Under the pieces are notes generated by a model that was not told the DNA's origin, made no database searches, and saw only the letters and a program-made list of their open reading frames with translations. Made by a program: the position numbers and the translations under genes. From Macrobrachium rosenbergii (lineage: Eukaryota > Arthropoda > Malacostraca > Decapoda > Palaemonidae), in the NCBI RefSeq assembly GCF_040412425.1, contig NC_089777.1, forward strand, positions 37,134,037-37,198,036: a DNA stretch of 64,000 bases, read 5' to 3'. Every line of letters begins with the position of its first letter. Within the stretch, counting starts at the first letter, position 1. Positions 1-15,532 of this stretch are shown one piece after another.

Positions 1-232
1 GTAGCGCAGTGACACGCCTTGAGAAAACGTCGATGGGTCACTGAGAAGGTTGAGTTAATGGAGTTAGTATTTATACGATAGCGAGAATATGACTAGTTAT
101 TTTGTTCATATTACTACTTGCTACACACATTACAACAGCATTTCCATATAAGAAAGGAAGGAAATAATCATGGACCTACTAGACTTTGTCATGAGAGTTC
201 CATTTTCAAAAGTGAAAAACAATCACTTTATC
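1..232. other. Unassigned AT-rich sequence
   Basis: I see no gene, splice pair or recognised repeat here; the open frames nearby are created by the microsatellite that follows. Confidence 0.5.
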
Positions 233-715
<483 letters not shown>

Positions 716-1079
716 TAAGTAAAAATGCGCCAAAGTTTCTTCGGCGCAATCTAGTTTTCTGTACTGCGTATAATAGCCATTGAAACTCTCAGCCGCGGCC
801 CATGAAACTTTCAGCCATGGCCCGGTGGTGGCCTGTGCTATTGGCACCTATAGCGGTGCCACACGCACGATCATGGCTAAGTTTAATCTTCAATAAAATA
901 AAAAGTAATGAGGTTAGAGGGCTGCAACTTGGTATGTTTGATGGCTGGAGGGTGGATGATCAATGTACCAATTTGCAGCCCTCTAGCCTCAGTAATTTTT
1001 GAGATCTGAGGGCGGACAGAAAAAGCGCGGACGGACAGACAAATAGGCATCTCAATAGTTTTCTTTTATAGTAAACTAA
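716..1079 (-). mobile_element. Foldback MITE-like family R2, copy A
   Basis: This copy is inverted relative to those at 17926 and 20406. It carries the three family landmarks: a terminal hairpin built on GCGCCGAAG and CTTTGGCGC followed by a T-run, a central palindrome whose arms contain TAGAGGGCTGCAA and TTGCAGCCCTCTA, and a degraded AGTTTTCT hairpin at the other end. It has no coding capacity. The class is unresolved: a foldback DNA element or a non-autonomous Helitron-like element are both possible, although a canonical Helitron CTRR end is not evident. Confidence 0.75.
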
Positions 1080-1199
1080 AACTGTATTTGTCTTCTTATT
1101 CTCCGTCTTCTTAACAATAATAATCCGGCAATGACATGGAAACAGAAGATAAAGGTTTACCTTCAACTATATTAAGGTTTGGTTAAAATGTGTTCGCAG

Positions 1200-1261
1200 T
1201 TAACATGGGTGACCCCAACACCAACCGCTCCAAGGAATGGAAAAGGTTCATCAGAACGCAG
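1200..1261 (+). CDS. Candidate internal exon, unknown protein
   Basis: The 62 bp segment lies between a TTCGCAG acceptor and a CAG|GTAACA donor. Two frames are open. One reads LTWVTPTPTAPRNGKG (phase 0 in, phase 2 out); the other begins NMGDPNTNRSKEW (phase 1 in, phase 0 out). Each frame has a phase-compatible continuation in the candidate exon at 3052, so phase alone does not choose. It is more GC-rich than its flanks. No family is recognised. It could be a chance splice pair. Confidence 0.35.
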
Positions 1262-1462
1262 GTAACAATAATAACCAGCCCCTTTCCCCAGAGACTTTCT
1301 CTAAATTACGGTAAGCAAAGAACCCCAATATCAGCTAAAATGCAGTCTCTAAAAACCACAAACACATGTTACAAGATTGTTAAGAAACGCAAACACCGTG
1401 AATCCGTTTTCAAGACGACCAGAAAAAGTCCTCAGCTTACTAAGTGAGAAAGAACAGCCCCA

Positions 1463-1463
<1 letters not shown>

Positions 1464-1525
<62 letters not shown>

Positions 1526-1650
1526 AGTATGAGCCCTATTCATATGGAACAATCCCAGAGGGGCCACTAACTTGAAATTCAAGCTTCCACAGAATATGGT
1601 TTTCATTAGGAAGAAGTAAGAAGAGGTAGAGGGAAATACAGAAACAAGAA
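1464..1650 (-). repeat. Dispersed repeat R5 with (ATT)n end, copy 1
   Basis: A (TTA)n run of about 58 bp is followed by a block containing CCTATTCATATGGAACAA, AGGGGCCACTAACTTG and ATTCAAGCTTCC. The same block follows a TTA-type run at 37537 and 46155. Read on the minus strand the element ends in (TAA)n, as the 3' tails of some I-like or RTE-like non-LTR elements do. The class is inference. Confidence 0.7.
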
Positions 1651-1659
1651 TGAAAGAAT

Positions 1660-1960
1660 GAAATACAGAGTTTAGGCCAAAGGCCAAGGGCTGGGACCTA
1701 TGAGGTCATTCAGCGCTGAATGGAAAATTGAGAGTAAAAGGTTACAAAAATGTAACAGGAGGAAAACCTCAAACTTGCACTATGAAACAATTGTTAGGAG
1801 AAGGTTGATAGCAAGATGGTAGAAAGATAATACAAACTGAGGCACAGTAAAAGGAATGAGAGTGGTTGAAGCTAGGGGCTAAAGGGACGCTGCAAAGAAC
1901 CTTTAGTAATGCCTACAGTGCACCCCGTGAAGTTCACTCACGGCGCTACTCCGCAACGGA
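1660..1960 (+). repeat. SINE-like repeat R1, copy a
   Basis: This is one of six copies of a roughly 300 bp family that starts near TTTAGGCCAAAGGCCAAG, carries GGGACCTATGAGGTCATTCA early on, and ends near CACTCACGGCGCTACTCC. It abuts R5 copy 1. No coding frame is conserved. I cannot see clear polymerase III boxes, so SINE-like is a size and copy-number judgement. Confidence 0.85.
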
Positions 1961-3051
1961 CGTTACCTGGGTAAGGGAGAGGGGGAAACAGCGATCTAGA
2001 AACACTTTAGAAAAATAAATAAAATTGTCGAGTACTATTTATTGTGGCAGACCCACTTCCGATTAAGCTGAAGTTTTAGAAAATCAAGGATTCGTGTTAG
2101 AATGGAGTCTGGTGTTCATGTTGTGAGTCCCGGTGAAACACCAGAGTAAAAAAAAGGGGAGGAGGGGGGGAGAAAGTGAAATTGATGAGCCCATCTTTCA
2201 ACGAAATGGTTCATAAGTTATCCTTATGCAAGTCCACGAGAGGCCCTGGAAGACGGAGGACACGAAGAATCATAAGGTATCCTATTACAAGTTCCTGATA
2301 GAAATGGGGTGGGAACACCAACATTTCAAAAATCCTACACGAATCCTGCAATGGTCGCCATGAATATATCTAGTTCGTGTGAGCGAATGGTTCTTGACAA
2401 TTCAAAAATGTTAATGTTGTTTCTCAGCCTTCGTATGATTTTTTTATATCTAAAATACATATAAGGGATAAACTCAAAGGCTATCAACTTGCAAAGCAAG
2501 CATACATGTGACAGGATGTCCAATGTGAAAATGGAGGAAAACGGACGGAGGAGCACGCGACTGATGAAAATAAAGGTGGTTCTAAGAGATCAGAACTTGC
2601 ATACTCAGTTCTTACCATTGTAGCAAAACTTTTATCGTCTCGGGTTTCATAAAAATACTGATGCAAATTTTGAAGCAAAACTGCACTATCTCAGTTTTAC
2701 TTTGCACAAATTGCCTCAGTAGCCCTCCAACTCCCATGGCGACATATGGAGCATTGTGGAATGTAGCCTAGCCTACGTGGGTTTGTCTACCTGCGCGAGC
2801 CGCTGAGGACATAGCCTATATAGCCTAGTTGTATAAGAAGAGAGGTTAAAATACTGAAATCATATTATATAATCATCTGATCAATTTCACAATGAAAGAT
2901 AATCCCAGATCAGGGTCATGTGTTACAAAATTCACATGCAGATAATATAAAGATCCTGCGCGCCTTACTTCTTTTACTAAGCAATCGTTCGAGGGCACTG
3001 AATCTAGATTCGGATCCACACTCAAATATGATCTTTTTCTCTTGTTGGCAG
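1961..3051. other. Intergenic or intronic sequence
   Basis: I find no supported gene. Open frames of 60-75 codons on the minus strand near 2335-2678 lack splice context and codon character. Confidence 0.4.
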
Positions 3052-3175
3052 ACAGAAGAGCAAACAGACAGAACGAGCTGTAAACACAAACCTTCTTGGA
3101 AAAAGGGTGCCCATGGTAGTGCTAAGGGGGAGGGATGAGGTGACGTCAGTGCGACAAACGCGGGAAATGAGATGG
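3052..3175 (+). CDS. Candidate internal exon, unknown protein
   Basis: It has an excellent acceptor (a pyrimidine-rich tract ending TTGGCAG) and a possible GTATGA donor. The long open frame includes KSKQTERAVNTNLLGK and VPMVVLRGRDE. It enters in phase 2 and leaves in phase 0, which matches the LTWV frame of the exon at 1200. A second frame (TEEQTDRTSCKHKPSW) ends at a TGA inside the segment and matches the other frame of the 1200 exon. No domain is recognised. A TGACGTCA octamer lies within the 3' part at 3141-3148. Confidence 0.35.

Positions 3176-5694
<2,519 letters not shown>

Positions 5695-5734
<40 letters not shown>
5695..5734. repeat. (GA)n microsatellite
   Basis: A pure 40 bp GA tract. 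Confidence 0.95.
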
Positions 5735-5737
<3 letters not shown>

Positions 5738-5903
5738 TCGTCAAATTACTTGAAACATGCCACTGACTGAGGAACAAAAATGCGACAATGACTACATACA
5801 CAATAGGTATAAAAATTACATGGAACACCAGAGGAGACAGTGAGAGAAATTGCTCTTCAAGCTACAATCCACATGAAAATTGCATACTTAGAAATCGTAC
5901 AGC

Positions 5904-6822
<919 letters not shown>

Positions 6823-6881
<59 letters not shown>
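6823..6881. repeat. (GA)n microsatellite
   Basis: A pure GA tract of about 59 bp. Confidence 0.96.
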
Positions 6882-6882
<1 letters not shown>

Positions 6883-7673
6883 ACACTTCTACTAATAAAC
6901 AGATCAAACACGTTTCTGAAATATTCTCATGCTGTACCAAAATGGGAAGATGTTTACCCACTTAGCACGAACAAATACCCTCACTGAGTCATTAACGGTG
7001 AATTTTATACACAAACCTGCTAGACCGTCGACATTCTCACAAAACGCATACCATTCAATGTTATTGAAATTAAAGCACTAATTAACTGGAAAGATTTGTG
7101 CGGCCTACTACAAGCATTACCAAAGGTTCTTCGCAGCCCTTGGTCTTTTACCGCATAGCTGCCCAACCTCTTTAATAACATTTTGCTCAACTTTCACCCC
7201 TTCCTTAAGAACAAATCCCTATGGGGGTCTTAGTCATGTGACGGAATGGTCGGGTTAAGCTTTTCATGGGTTAATAATAAAAAAAAAATAAAAAAGAACT
7301 GTTCCCGTAAACAAGTCAACGATATTTGGTCACGGAAAAATGTCGTTAAGAGCACCCTCCATTCTCTCACCTTATCTAATAGAGGTCATGAACCCTAATC
7401 CACCGCAGCATCTCTGATAAAGGGAAACAACTAAACAATACACAGAAGATAAAAATAGGACCTCCAGCTAAAAATCATTATAGCTACTTCCCTTCCAACC
7501 ACCACAACATAGGCTAAGAAAAGTCAGAGACTATGTACACACATAGCAGGGAGTAATGATAAAGGGGGCATTCTAATCTGGTTCTAGACGATGATTTGAC
7601 ACTAAGAAATTACAAGTAGGCTACACTGTAATGATACGTTGCGCATAATGTATTTTTTCCCATGTTTTTGCAG
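6882..7673. other. Unassigned sequence
   Basis: No gene, splice pair or dispersed repeat is recognised. Confidence 0.35.
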
Positions 7674-7740
7674 TTTCCAGAAATTATTTTCTCCTTTCTG
7701 CGGCGAGATATTTCTCAGACTATAAGAGCTGCCTTTTACC
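7674..7740 (+). CDS. Weak candidate exon, unknown protein
   Basis: The acceptor is very strong, a long T/C tract ending in TTTTTGCAG. The phase-0 frame begins FPEIIFSFLRRDISQTIRAA and is open to a weak GTAAAT donor. Phase 0 entry matches the exit of the 3052 candidate. The peptide is short and unrecognised, and the donor is poor, so this may be an intronic pyrimidine tract. Confidence 0.2.
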
Positions 7741-7964
7741 GTAAATTCTATTAAACAACCCATCGTCAAAATACTGTAACCTTAAGCCACTGCATTTTTT
7801 TCATAAACGAATTCTGAATGCTTATGTACATACATATGTCTGATGGCATTCACACTATTTTACAAGTATAAGTGTAAGCGTAAATCTTACAAAAAAAAAA
7901 AATGGAATCATAATGACATTAAAACCCACAGCCTGTTTACAAAAACTTCACCCGTTAAACTTAC

Positions 7965-8113
7965 AACAGACCTTGGCGGTCCGAGGCAAGCAGTAAGAGT
8001 AGGTTGTGGAACATAACCTTCGCCCTCTTCATCCGTCCCAGCTAAAATATCTCTTCTCAAAAGCAGCACCAGCACCTCATCGACCCGAACCACTGCACCT
8101 TCGTGGGAAATAT
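7965..8113 (-). CDS. Candidate internal exon, unknown protein
   Basis: On the minus strand a GCTTTAG acceptor and a GTAAGT donor bound 149 bp, entering in phase 1 and leaving in phase 0. The single sensible frame contains GAVVRVDEVLVLLLRR, DILAGTDEEGEG and YVPQPTLTACLGPP. GC content and residue mix differ clearly from the surrounding AT-rich DNA. No family is recognised. Its strand is opposite to the neighbouring + strand candidates, so either two genes interleave here or one set is spurious. Confidence 0.45.
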
Positions 8114-8922
8114 CTAAAGCATATTAGACATGGGCACATACCATTATGTCTGCTCTTTCGTAAAGTGGAAGGGCACCCACAAAACGGAGGAATAAGCTCG
8201 TAATCAACAATGCGCGAACGAAATCAAATCATCAGCATTTCCTTCGTGGTGACAGCCTAATTGGTCATCCTGCAACGATCCATTTGCTACAACAGACAAA
8301 GTAATCAATAAGAAATGAGAGATAATTAACTCCGCAATTTTGTGCGTGAATCAAGATGAAGTGGTTCCACCTACGGTAGGTTACCAAATTAGTGAGGATA
8401 CATAAAAGAGACGCTGCAATAATAAAATTACACGTCTGGATTATGATTAGTTTTCTCATAGACTACACCACTGTACACTTATTTCAATTTTTGTTTTTAA
8501 GTACATGTCACATGCTTTTTCCCTGAAATCCTTTTATTAAAATGATTTATGTAAATGTCTCGGTACTCCTGCTTGAACTGGAAAAACATGCAAAAAAAAT
8601 AAAAATAACGAAGTACCAGTACTTCTTATAAACCGCACGCATCCTGCCACTGCAACTATTTACCAAAGCGACTGTGTCCTTGCAAAAATCAGTTATTTAA
8701 AAAAAATGCATATAGGTTTAAAGAATTAGACTGACGTCAAAAGAAAAGACAAAAAAAGAAAAAAATTTTTTAAATAAGGATTTCTCTTCCACTAAGTCAT
8801 CAACTCCAGGAAAGTTAAAAATCGTTTCTGAACCTCCTCCGCTAAGTTAAAACCACTTGGCCTCCAAAATGAACCTGAAATTGCAGTGCCATTTGTAATC
8901 AATGCTTGAAGTGCCGGACCAC

Positions 8923-8923
<1 letters not shown>
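8114..8923. other. Unassigned sequence
   Basis: No gene or dispersed repeat recognised. The sequence has several A-rich runs near 8700-8770. Confidence 0.4.

Positions 8924-8981
<58 letters not shown>
8924..8981. repeat. (GA)n microsatellite
   Basis: A pure GA tract of about 58 bp, followed shortly by a CGCGCGCG-type run and a short CA run. Confidence 0.96.
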
Positions 8982-8986
<5 letters not shown>

Positions 8987-9507
8987 TCAGCGCGCGCGCA
9001 CACACAAACACAAAATGAGGGGCACGTAAGAAAAATGACAGACAGACATAGCATATATAGAAAATAAACAAGAAAAGGACACACATACAAATATAGACGA
9101 ATAACAAGAACACTACATGGAGATAAAAAAAAAGGTCAAATTTCACAGGAGGAGGTCGGAACAACACAACAGAAAGAACGAGATAGAAAATGTGGGAGGC
9201 TAAAGAACATAAGCAAGGAACGGATGGTAGTCTGTCTTAATTACTGTCACCTAACAATCATTTTCTTGATTACACGATAATCCTATGGAGTCAGAGTGGA
9301 CTTAATCTTAGCTAATACCGGGTTTCTAGTCAGGATAATAAAAATACAAGGAAAAATCAGACTATATACGAATTCAAGAATGTTAGTATAAAAATCCAAA
9401 CAGTGCTTTAGATACTTTGTAACTGTGTCCAATTTTCTTTTAAAAAATGAATTAAGGGAAGCAAAGAAAGAGAAGTGAAAAATCCTTTAATAATCGTTCA
9501 TTAAAAC

Positions 9508-9585
9508 CACCTACCTCAAGGGAAATATACCATTCTAAGATGATTTACCTACCTCAATGGAAATATACCATTCTAAGAGGATTTA
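9508..9585. repeat. Tandem duplication, 38 bp period
   Basis: Two adjacent copies of a unit starting ACCTACCTCAA and containing GAAATATACCATTCTAAGA, differing at only a few positions. Confidence 0.9.
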
Positions 9586-9849
9586 CAGACATTGTGATAA
9601 TAGACGCTGAAGTAATTAAATGGGTATACAAACAAGTGTAAATACAAAATTATATGTATATATATAGACTATATATAATTTAAATATATAAAATTTCTCC
9701 AATGGGCTTCATTGCCAATTAGCCGTTTCAATTACATTACATAACGTAATGTAATACGATACAGTATATAATACGAGTACGGGTAACTCTAGAACAAGGG
9801 ACCAAAGTCTCTACCTAATGTGAGTATCCTATGCACATGAATACATCAG

Positions 9850-10143
9850 CCTCATGTTTATCTGGGGGACGAGCTACGTCTCTCCAGTCGAAGCTACTGT
9901 ACACCGAAGCGTCATCTCGCGGGAGCATACCCCGAGGAATATCATCAGACCCTATTGTTGCGAGAGGATCTTTATACAGATCCTTGGGATATTGATGAGA
10001 ACCTCCTCCCTGAGGGAGAAGATGCATTTTACATGCATCCTCTTTTATCTCGCACTGCAACTTCCCCCCACTCCCTCCCCCCCCACCACCTCTGGAATGC
10101 AAGGAAAGCAGTGCGACGCCATGGCGGAGGGGGGGGGGTGTAG
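9850..10143 (+). CDS. Candidate 3'-terminal coding exon, unknown protein
   Basis: After an ACATCAG acceptor, a phase-0 frame stays open for 97 codons to a TAG. The residue mix is natural: [51 protein letters not shown], then a His/Pro-rich stretch and a Gly-rich tail coded by a G run. The segment is much more GC-rich than its flanks. The minus strand is also open here (9815-10102), but its product looks less protein-like. No family is recognised. The exposed acidic and Tyr-rich composition would suit a cytoplasmic tail, but that is speculation. Confidence 0.45.
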   Translation, partial: PHVYLGDELRLSSRSYCTPKRHLAGAYPEEYHQTLLLREDLYTDPWDIDENLLPEGEDAFYMHPLLSRTATSPHSLPPHHLWNARKAVRRHGGGGGV

Positions 10144-10199
10144 CGGCAAGGTTCTTGACCTAAAATAGATGTAAAGTTTTAAGAGAACCTTGTTCTTGA

Positions 10200-10281
<82 letters not shown>

Positions 10282-10289
10282 AATATATA

Positions 10290-10364
<75 letters not shown>
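10200..10364. repeat. (TA)n microsatellite
   Basis: About 165 bp of nearly uninterrupted TA with a few imperfect units. Confidence 0.97.
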
Positions 10365-10365
<1 letters not shown>

Positions 10366-11380
10366 CAAGAGACTACTGCATCTACAAAATGAAATATATC
10401 TATTGTCATTATGAATGCGGCATCGATGACCATAATCGCTGCAAGGAAGTTCCCATAAATATCAGTGTAATTCTTATTTCAGACACCATTATAATATCTC
10501 ACAACGCTAGTGTCTACATTTAGGCTAAATGATTGCCATACGAATGAAGGGATCGCGACATAATATCCATCATTTGTGATATTATAGTACATTCTACGCC
10601 AAACTGATCTACCTTTGAATAAAAAAACCCAAAAGTACATATGGTAGTCTCTATGTTACAAAGGGTAGCGGATAATTGCATATAAAGAAGATTAATCTAC
10701 TTCGTTACAGTCACACTAATAATCACGGAAAAAAAATCAACTAAAGCACAAGTAAAACCTTAAAAAATCAAGATACGATATTCTAAAACATAAAGGTTTG
10801 TTCTCCGATTAGATAACAATCAAAAGAACCCTAACAAGCTAGAATAAAAAATAAAAACGGTTCCGACATAGCCAAAAGAGCATAAAACAAAGACATCTTA
10901 CGGTTCTTTGTATTTTGTATTTGTTTTGAGATTACAAAAAGAACTTCACGCACCGGAGATTTCCTCCAAACGTAAAACGAATGGCAAACAAATCATATCA
11001 AACGTAGATTATTTTTTCCTGTATCGAGATAACATCGAGTTGGGCTTGTTGCCCATCAGAAACCATGTCCTCTAAGAAACATGGTTTAAAGGACTTCTTG
11101 TTCATTATGACAACCCTGCCTTTTAAAACGAGGCAGGTTAAGTAATTCAAGAAATAGGAAGGGAGGCAGAGAATTTCCTATTTTTTAAATTATCTAATAA
11201 ATAACTAATCGAACCGGTAAAAATACACTCTACTATTTCAAAATTTGTTGTAGCTGAAATATGGATAAAATCCATACCCAAACTTTAGCACCAGATGGAC
11301 TTCTAAGCTACTTGTCTACATACGCTAATTTTTCAGTACGGTAATAAACCAAAACTAAACCTACGCTATAAGCCAGCTTC

Positions 11381-11382
<2 letters not shown>
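10365..11382. other. Intronic or intergenic sequence
   Basis: No gene supported. CpG dinucleotides are frequent by eye, in contrast to the right half of the window. Confidence 0.4.
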
Positions 11383-11456
<74 letters not shown>

Positions 11457-11483
11457 TATATATATATAGCCTATATATATACA

Positions 11484-11525
<42 letters not shown>
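11383..11525. repeat. (TA)n microsatellite
   Basis: About 140 bp of TA interrupted by TATGCA and TAGCCTA units. Confidence 0.96.
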
Positions 11526-11527
<2 letters not shown>

Positions 11528-14270
11528 CCCTCACCGCTTTCTAAAGTCATAACAAATTGATAGAGTATTCGAATCTGCATAGCCTACAAGATTAATATAA
11601 GCTATATTTATAAATCGATATAATTTTATCCCTGTCAATGTACGAACAAAAATGTCACAAAAGCATACTGTACATGCCGAAACTGAATAACTCTCAACTT
11701 AATCCCAAACGGCCATTAACTCTATAGTAGGTTACTCGTGCCCAAATACCAGTACCAAACTGACAAGTACTGCCCAGAAACTGGTACCAAATCATAATGT
11801 TATCAGTTTCATACCTGACTCAAAACTGTTAATAACAAGGCTTGGAGACCCAATTAAAATATAAAATATAGGGCATAAAGCAGATTTTACACTCAGCACA
11901 GATTTCATATAGCCCTCTTACCGGTACCAAAGCGAAACAAGTCAATATTAATGTACAAACTCATTAATAAAAGACACACAGATTGTTTGGCATGTGATAC
12001 ATACTCTCTAGTCTGGCGGTAACAATATAATATACATGAGCAGTCCGTTGCTTTACTACCTCTTCCAGTTTGGGTCGGATCGGGGCTTCCTTCCGACAGA
12101 CTTGATTACTTCCGCATAAAGAATAAAGGAAAGAAAAGAAATCAGCAGTGTACAAAACCACACTTCGTCAATACGGGTGTGACCTTTATCTTGATTCTGA
12201 GAAAAAATCTAGAACGGAAGACCATCCACCATTCACGTGAACTGAATCTTGAGAGCTATCAATACTGGTGAAGAAGATAAGGCCGTTAATAAAGAAGATA
12301 AGGCCATTAAAATACAAATCCTTAACTAGATTTGTCTCATATTCCCTTAAAATACAAGAAACCGATAAATGATATAGTCCGTTCAAAGTTCATGATTTAT
12401 TAATATATACCCTCTGAAGAAATACGGTTGCATATGGACATTGTACTCACAAGCATATTAACTCTAAACCAGTATTATCAATACACGAGTTCTCCCTCCG
12501 CCACTACAATACAAATGAGTTCTCTTTCCGCCAATACAACATATCCGAGTTCTCCAATGAAATTATTAAACAGGATACCGAAACACTATCACCTACGCAT
12601 CGTTGTCAAGTGAACAAAAAGTAGAGAAATAAATTAACAATCGCATCAATACTTCATATGGTGCAGTTCAATTTTTGGGCATCCCATCGCCAGCCGGGGT
12701 CACTAATGCTCTGGACAGAGCTTTATGTCTTTGAATTAAATAAGAGACTTTTCAGGCTTTTTTTTTTTTAACCATCCTGGCAGCCACTGCAAAAAAGCTA
12801 ACGGCTGGGAATCGACTTCTGAATAACAAGCATGGAATTATACCGGTCAGATCTGCAATATTTAACCTAATCAATTAGAAAAAAAAAAAAAAAAAATAAG
12901 ATCGCAGAAAACAAAACAGAGAGTTTATCTCATATTACTACATCCTTCGGCGGCGTCTACCTCTTCACATTCAATCAACCCATAGAAAATTTGGTCTCTA
13001 ACCCAACCTACAATGCATCATTCCCTAGCTGAATTAATCTTTCATCAATGGCACGAACGGTCATCTCTCCTCTGGAACTACAAGTCTACCTCAGGGCATA
13101 TCAACCATTACAAGTACCTGGTACACATAGTCATCAAGACTGGACCTCCTTCCTAAACTACAGCTCTCAGCTGTACCACTTCGCCTTTCAAACCAGACCT
13201 GTCACAACAAATCCATTCCAAAGTCAGGAAAGACTTCATATTTTCGAAGAACAGTCCACACGACGGAAACATACGGTGGACCTTTGCAAGGTCTGCCGGG
13301 GTGAAACAGGATGCAGGCATTCTTTCCCTCTCTCCAAAGGCAAAATAGCTGTAAGTAACTCATCATCTTCCCAGAAGCAGATCCTGCCTGTCAAAGGCAA
13401 TTAAGCCGAGGCTTCAAACACAAACTCCCCAGTTATAGCCTATACAGCGAACATGCATGCCAACTCATATCTTGGAAGCACAGGTAGAATTAATCAGAAC
13501 AGGCTTGTCAATCACGCAAGGGATAGAGCTTCCCCGAAACTCTCCCTGTAAAGTAAGCCAAAAAGTAAAGTACCGGTAATTATTAGGCTACCGGTGGAAA
13601 TGAATTATATACAATAACAATTTGCACATAAATAATTATTCCACTGGTCAATCCAAATATCACTCTGAGCGGTGAATTCAAAAACCTACACCAAACAATG
13701 CCATCAAGAAAGACAATTCCTGGCTTCGAAGAGATTTGTTTATCTACTGTACAGGCTAATTTCCAGTGGAATCGGTAGTAACACAAAGCTACCGACAATG
13801 GTTATACAAGTTACTATCACCCTCCTTTGAAAATGGATCCATATTATGCGACTGAATTTTATATTCATTAAGAGTAATGATGAAACACTGACTAAAAAAC
13901 GAGTTTTTTACCCCAGAGACATGGCATTCATAATAATTACTACGATTATACTGATAATAAAGCATACTTTACCTTGGGTGGCGTCGAATAGCTTTACGTC
14001 GTACGATAACAAAAAAGATCATGCGTCAGTGACATTACTTCGATTACCCTAATGAGATATATCTTTACCTAATTAGTACTTCAAAAGCTGCATTCGGAAA
14101 ATTCAAAAAAGACCAAACACATTCATGGCTAGGTCACTAAAAGATATCTTAATCTAATTAGACGTAAAATTATCTTACTCTAATTAGACATAAATAAACG
14201 GAGAGTGCAAAATGTCGCAAACAAAACAAAACTAGTGCAATGTGGGCACACCAAAATAAAACAGGATTAG
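11526..14270. other. Intronic or intergenic sequence, CpG-normal
   Basis: No gene is supported. The 118-codon + strand frame at 13048-13404 has an ATG but no recognisable product. A GC-richer patch at 12050-12110 reads on the minus strand as SVGRKPRSDPNWKR, with no clear splice pair. Confidence 0.35.
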
Positions 14271-14349
14271 TGACGTCATAAACGCTCCCAACGACCACAC
14301 TTGACAGGTGCCATACGATGACGTCACGACTCGACGCGTGTTGACGTCA
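14271..14349. promoter_or_regulatory. Cluster of three perfect CRE (TGACGTCA) sites
   Basis: The full palindromic CREB/ATF octamer TGACGTCA occurs at 14271-14278, 14319-14326 and 14342-14349. A CAGGTG E-box-like hexamer and several other CpGs lie between them. Three perfect 8-mers in 79 bp is far above chance and looks like a promoter or enhancer. Direction is unclear: candidate + strand exons begin about 4 kb downstream, and a minus-strand GTAAGT donor lies at about 14367. The target gene is unknown. Confidence 0.65.
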
Positions 14350-15485
14350 CGCAAAGACCGCTACTTACATTGGGCAAGAGGGGGCCATAAAACAACGAAA
14401 AGTGGTCTATGAATCACCCTAGCCAAAATACTTTTACTGCTTAATAAAGCTATGGTCAATCAGGGGATGGACGGGAAGTTAAATAAATATAAACTTGCAC
14501 AAACACAAATTACTTACTGCAATGGTGTTCATTACCGCTACGTTAAAGAACCAAACACCCGAGTTCAAAAAAGGCAGAGCTGGTTAATAAATTCTTTAAC
14601 TTCGATAATGTCATTTCGTTACAATTGGCAACGATGGCCAAAAACACATACCATGACAACCAGTGAAAATATACAATAACATTTATTTCAAAAGTAAATC
14701 ATTCTTGCCGGTATCAATAAACTGATATAATGAATACTTAGAATAACCCACATTTCTTCTACTATAAGATTCGATTACCACAACATTGTAATAGCCTACA
14801 TATCAACTGCAGCCTACACCTAATTCACCAAAAGACGGAGAAATTGATGTAGGACTATGTTATTATTTTATTAGCCAGTGTTTTAAATTTTAGCCCTGTC
14901 CGATTCGCCACCCCCTACAAAAATGAATGCTGAGAAACACCCAATACAACAGCAAAACCTTCCCAACAGTATATTAATTTCTTGAGTCTGCGATGGACAA
15001 CAGCGGCCTGTCAACAGGTCTAGTAATAATGTCCGTGAATTATATCGGCTACAGTACTCCGTTAATCCAATGCTACGCATTGTTCTAAAATATATATAAA
15101 AACCTTGCGACATGACACAGATATGATGATGATGGCTTGTCACTTGTCCCATTTCACAGGCATGGTCAATTATTACAAAACAATGTTCCTAACTACTACG
15201 GCATTCTAGATATACTAAAAAAAATAAGGGCCATTCCTTTGTTTTAATCATCTTATTCGAAAGAGGATCTCACAGACGAAAGAAACAGACTCCGCTAGTC
15301 GGTCAAGGTCGATAGAACCATGGTTACTAAAGACACATGACCGAAGAGAAAACGTTCTCGTCATTGTAATGATTTCAACGGCTGGACTGAAATTATCATT
15401 ACCTTACGTTGTACAAAATTTGGTCGGCGTTGGATGCGTCATTGGCCGAAAATAAAAGATTAAACACCTGAACAGGTTTGGAGAC
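14350..15485. other. Sequence flanking the CRE cluster
   Basis: No exon is identified. It could include a 5' untranslated exon of the unit driven by the CRE cluster. Confidence 0.3.
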
Positions 15486-15532
15486 TCAAGTGGGGGGTGG
15501 GCGGGCGGGCGGACGGGCGGGGGTGTAGTGGG
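15486..15532 (+). other. G-rich tract with quadruplex potential
   Basis: Within about 47 bp there are at least five G runs of three or more with one- to four-base loops (GGGCGGGCGGGCGG core). This meets the usual G-quadruplex pattern on the + strand. It lies about 1.1 kb from the CRE cluster in CpG-normal DNA. Confidence 0.7.

Noticed and set aside
3141..3148. Single TGACGTCA octamer
   Set aside because: One isolated octamer in a 64 kb window is not remarkable, unlike the cluster at 14271-14349.
13048..13404. 118-codon + strand frame with an ATG
   Set aside because: No domain, no splice context and no conserved-looking block. A frame of this length is expected by chance in GC-richer DNA.
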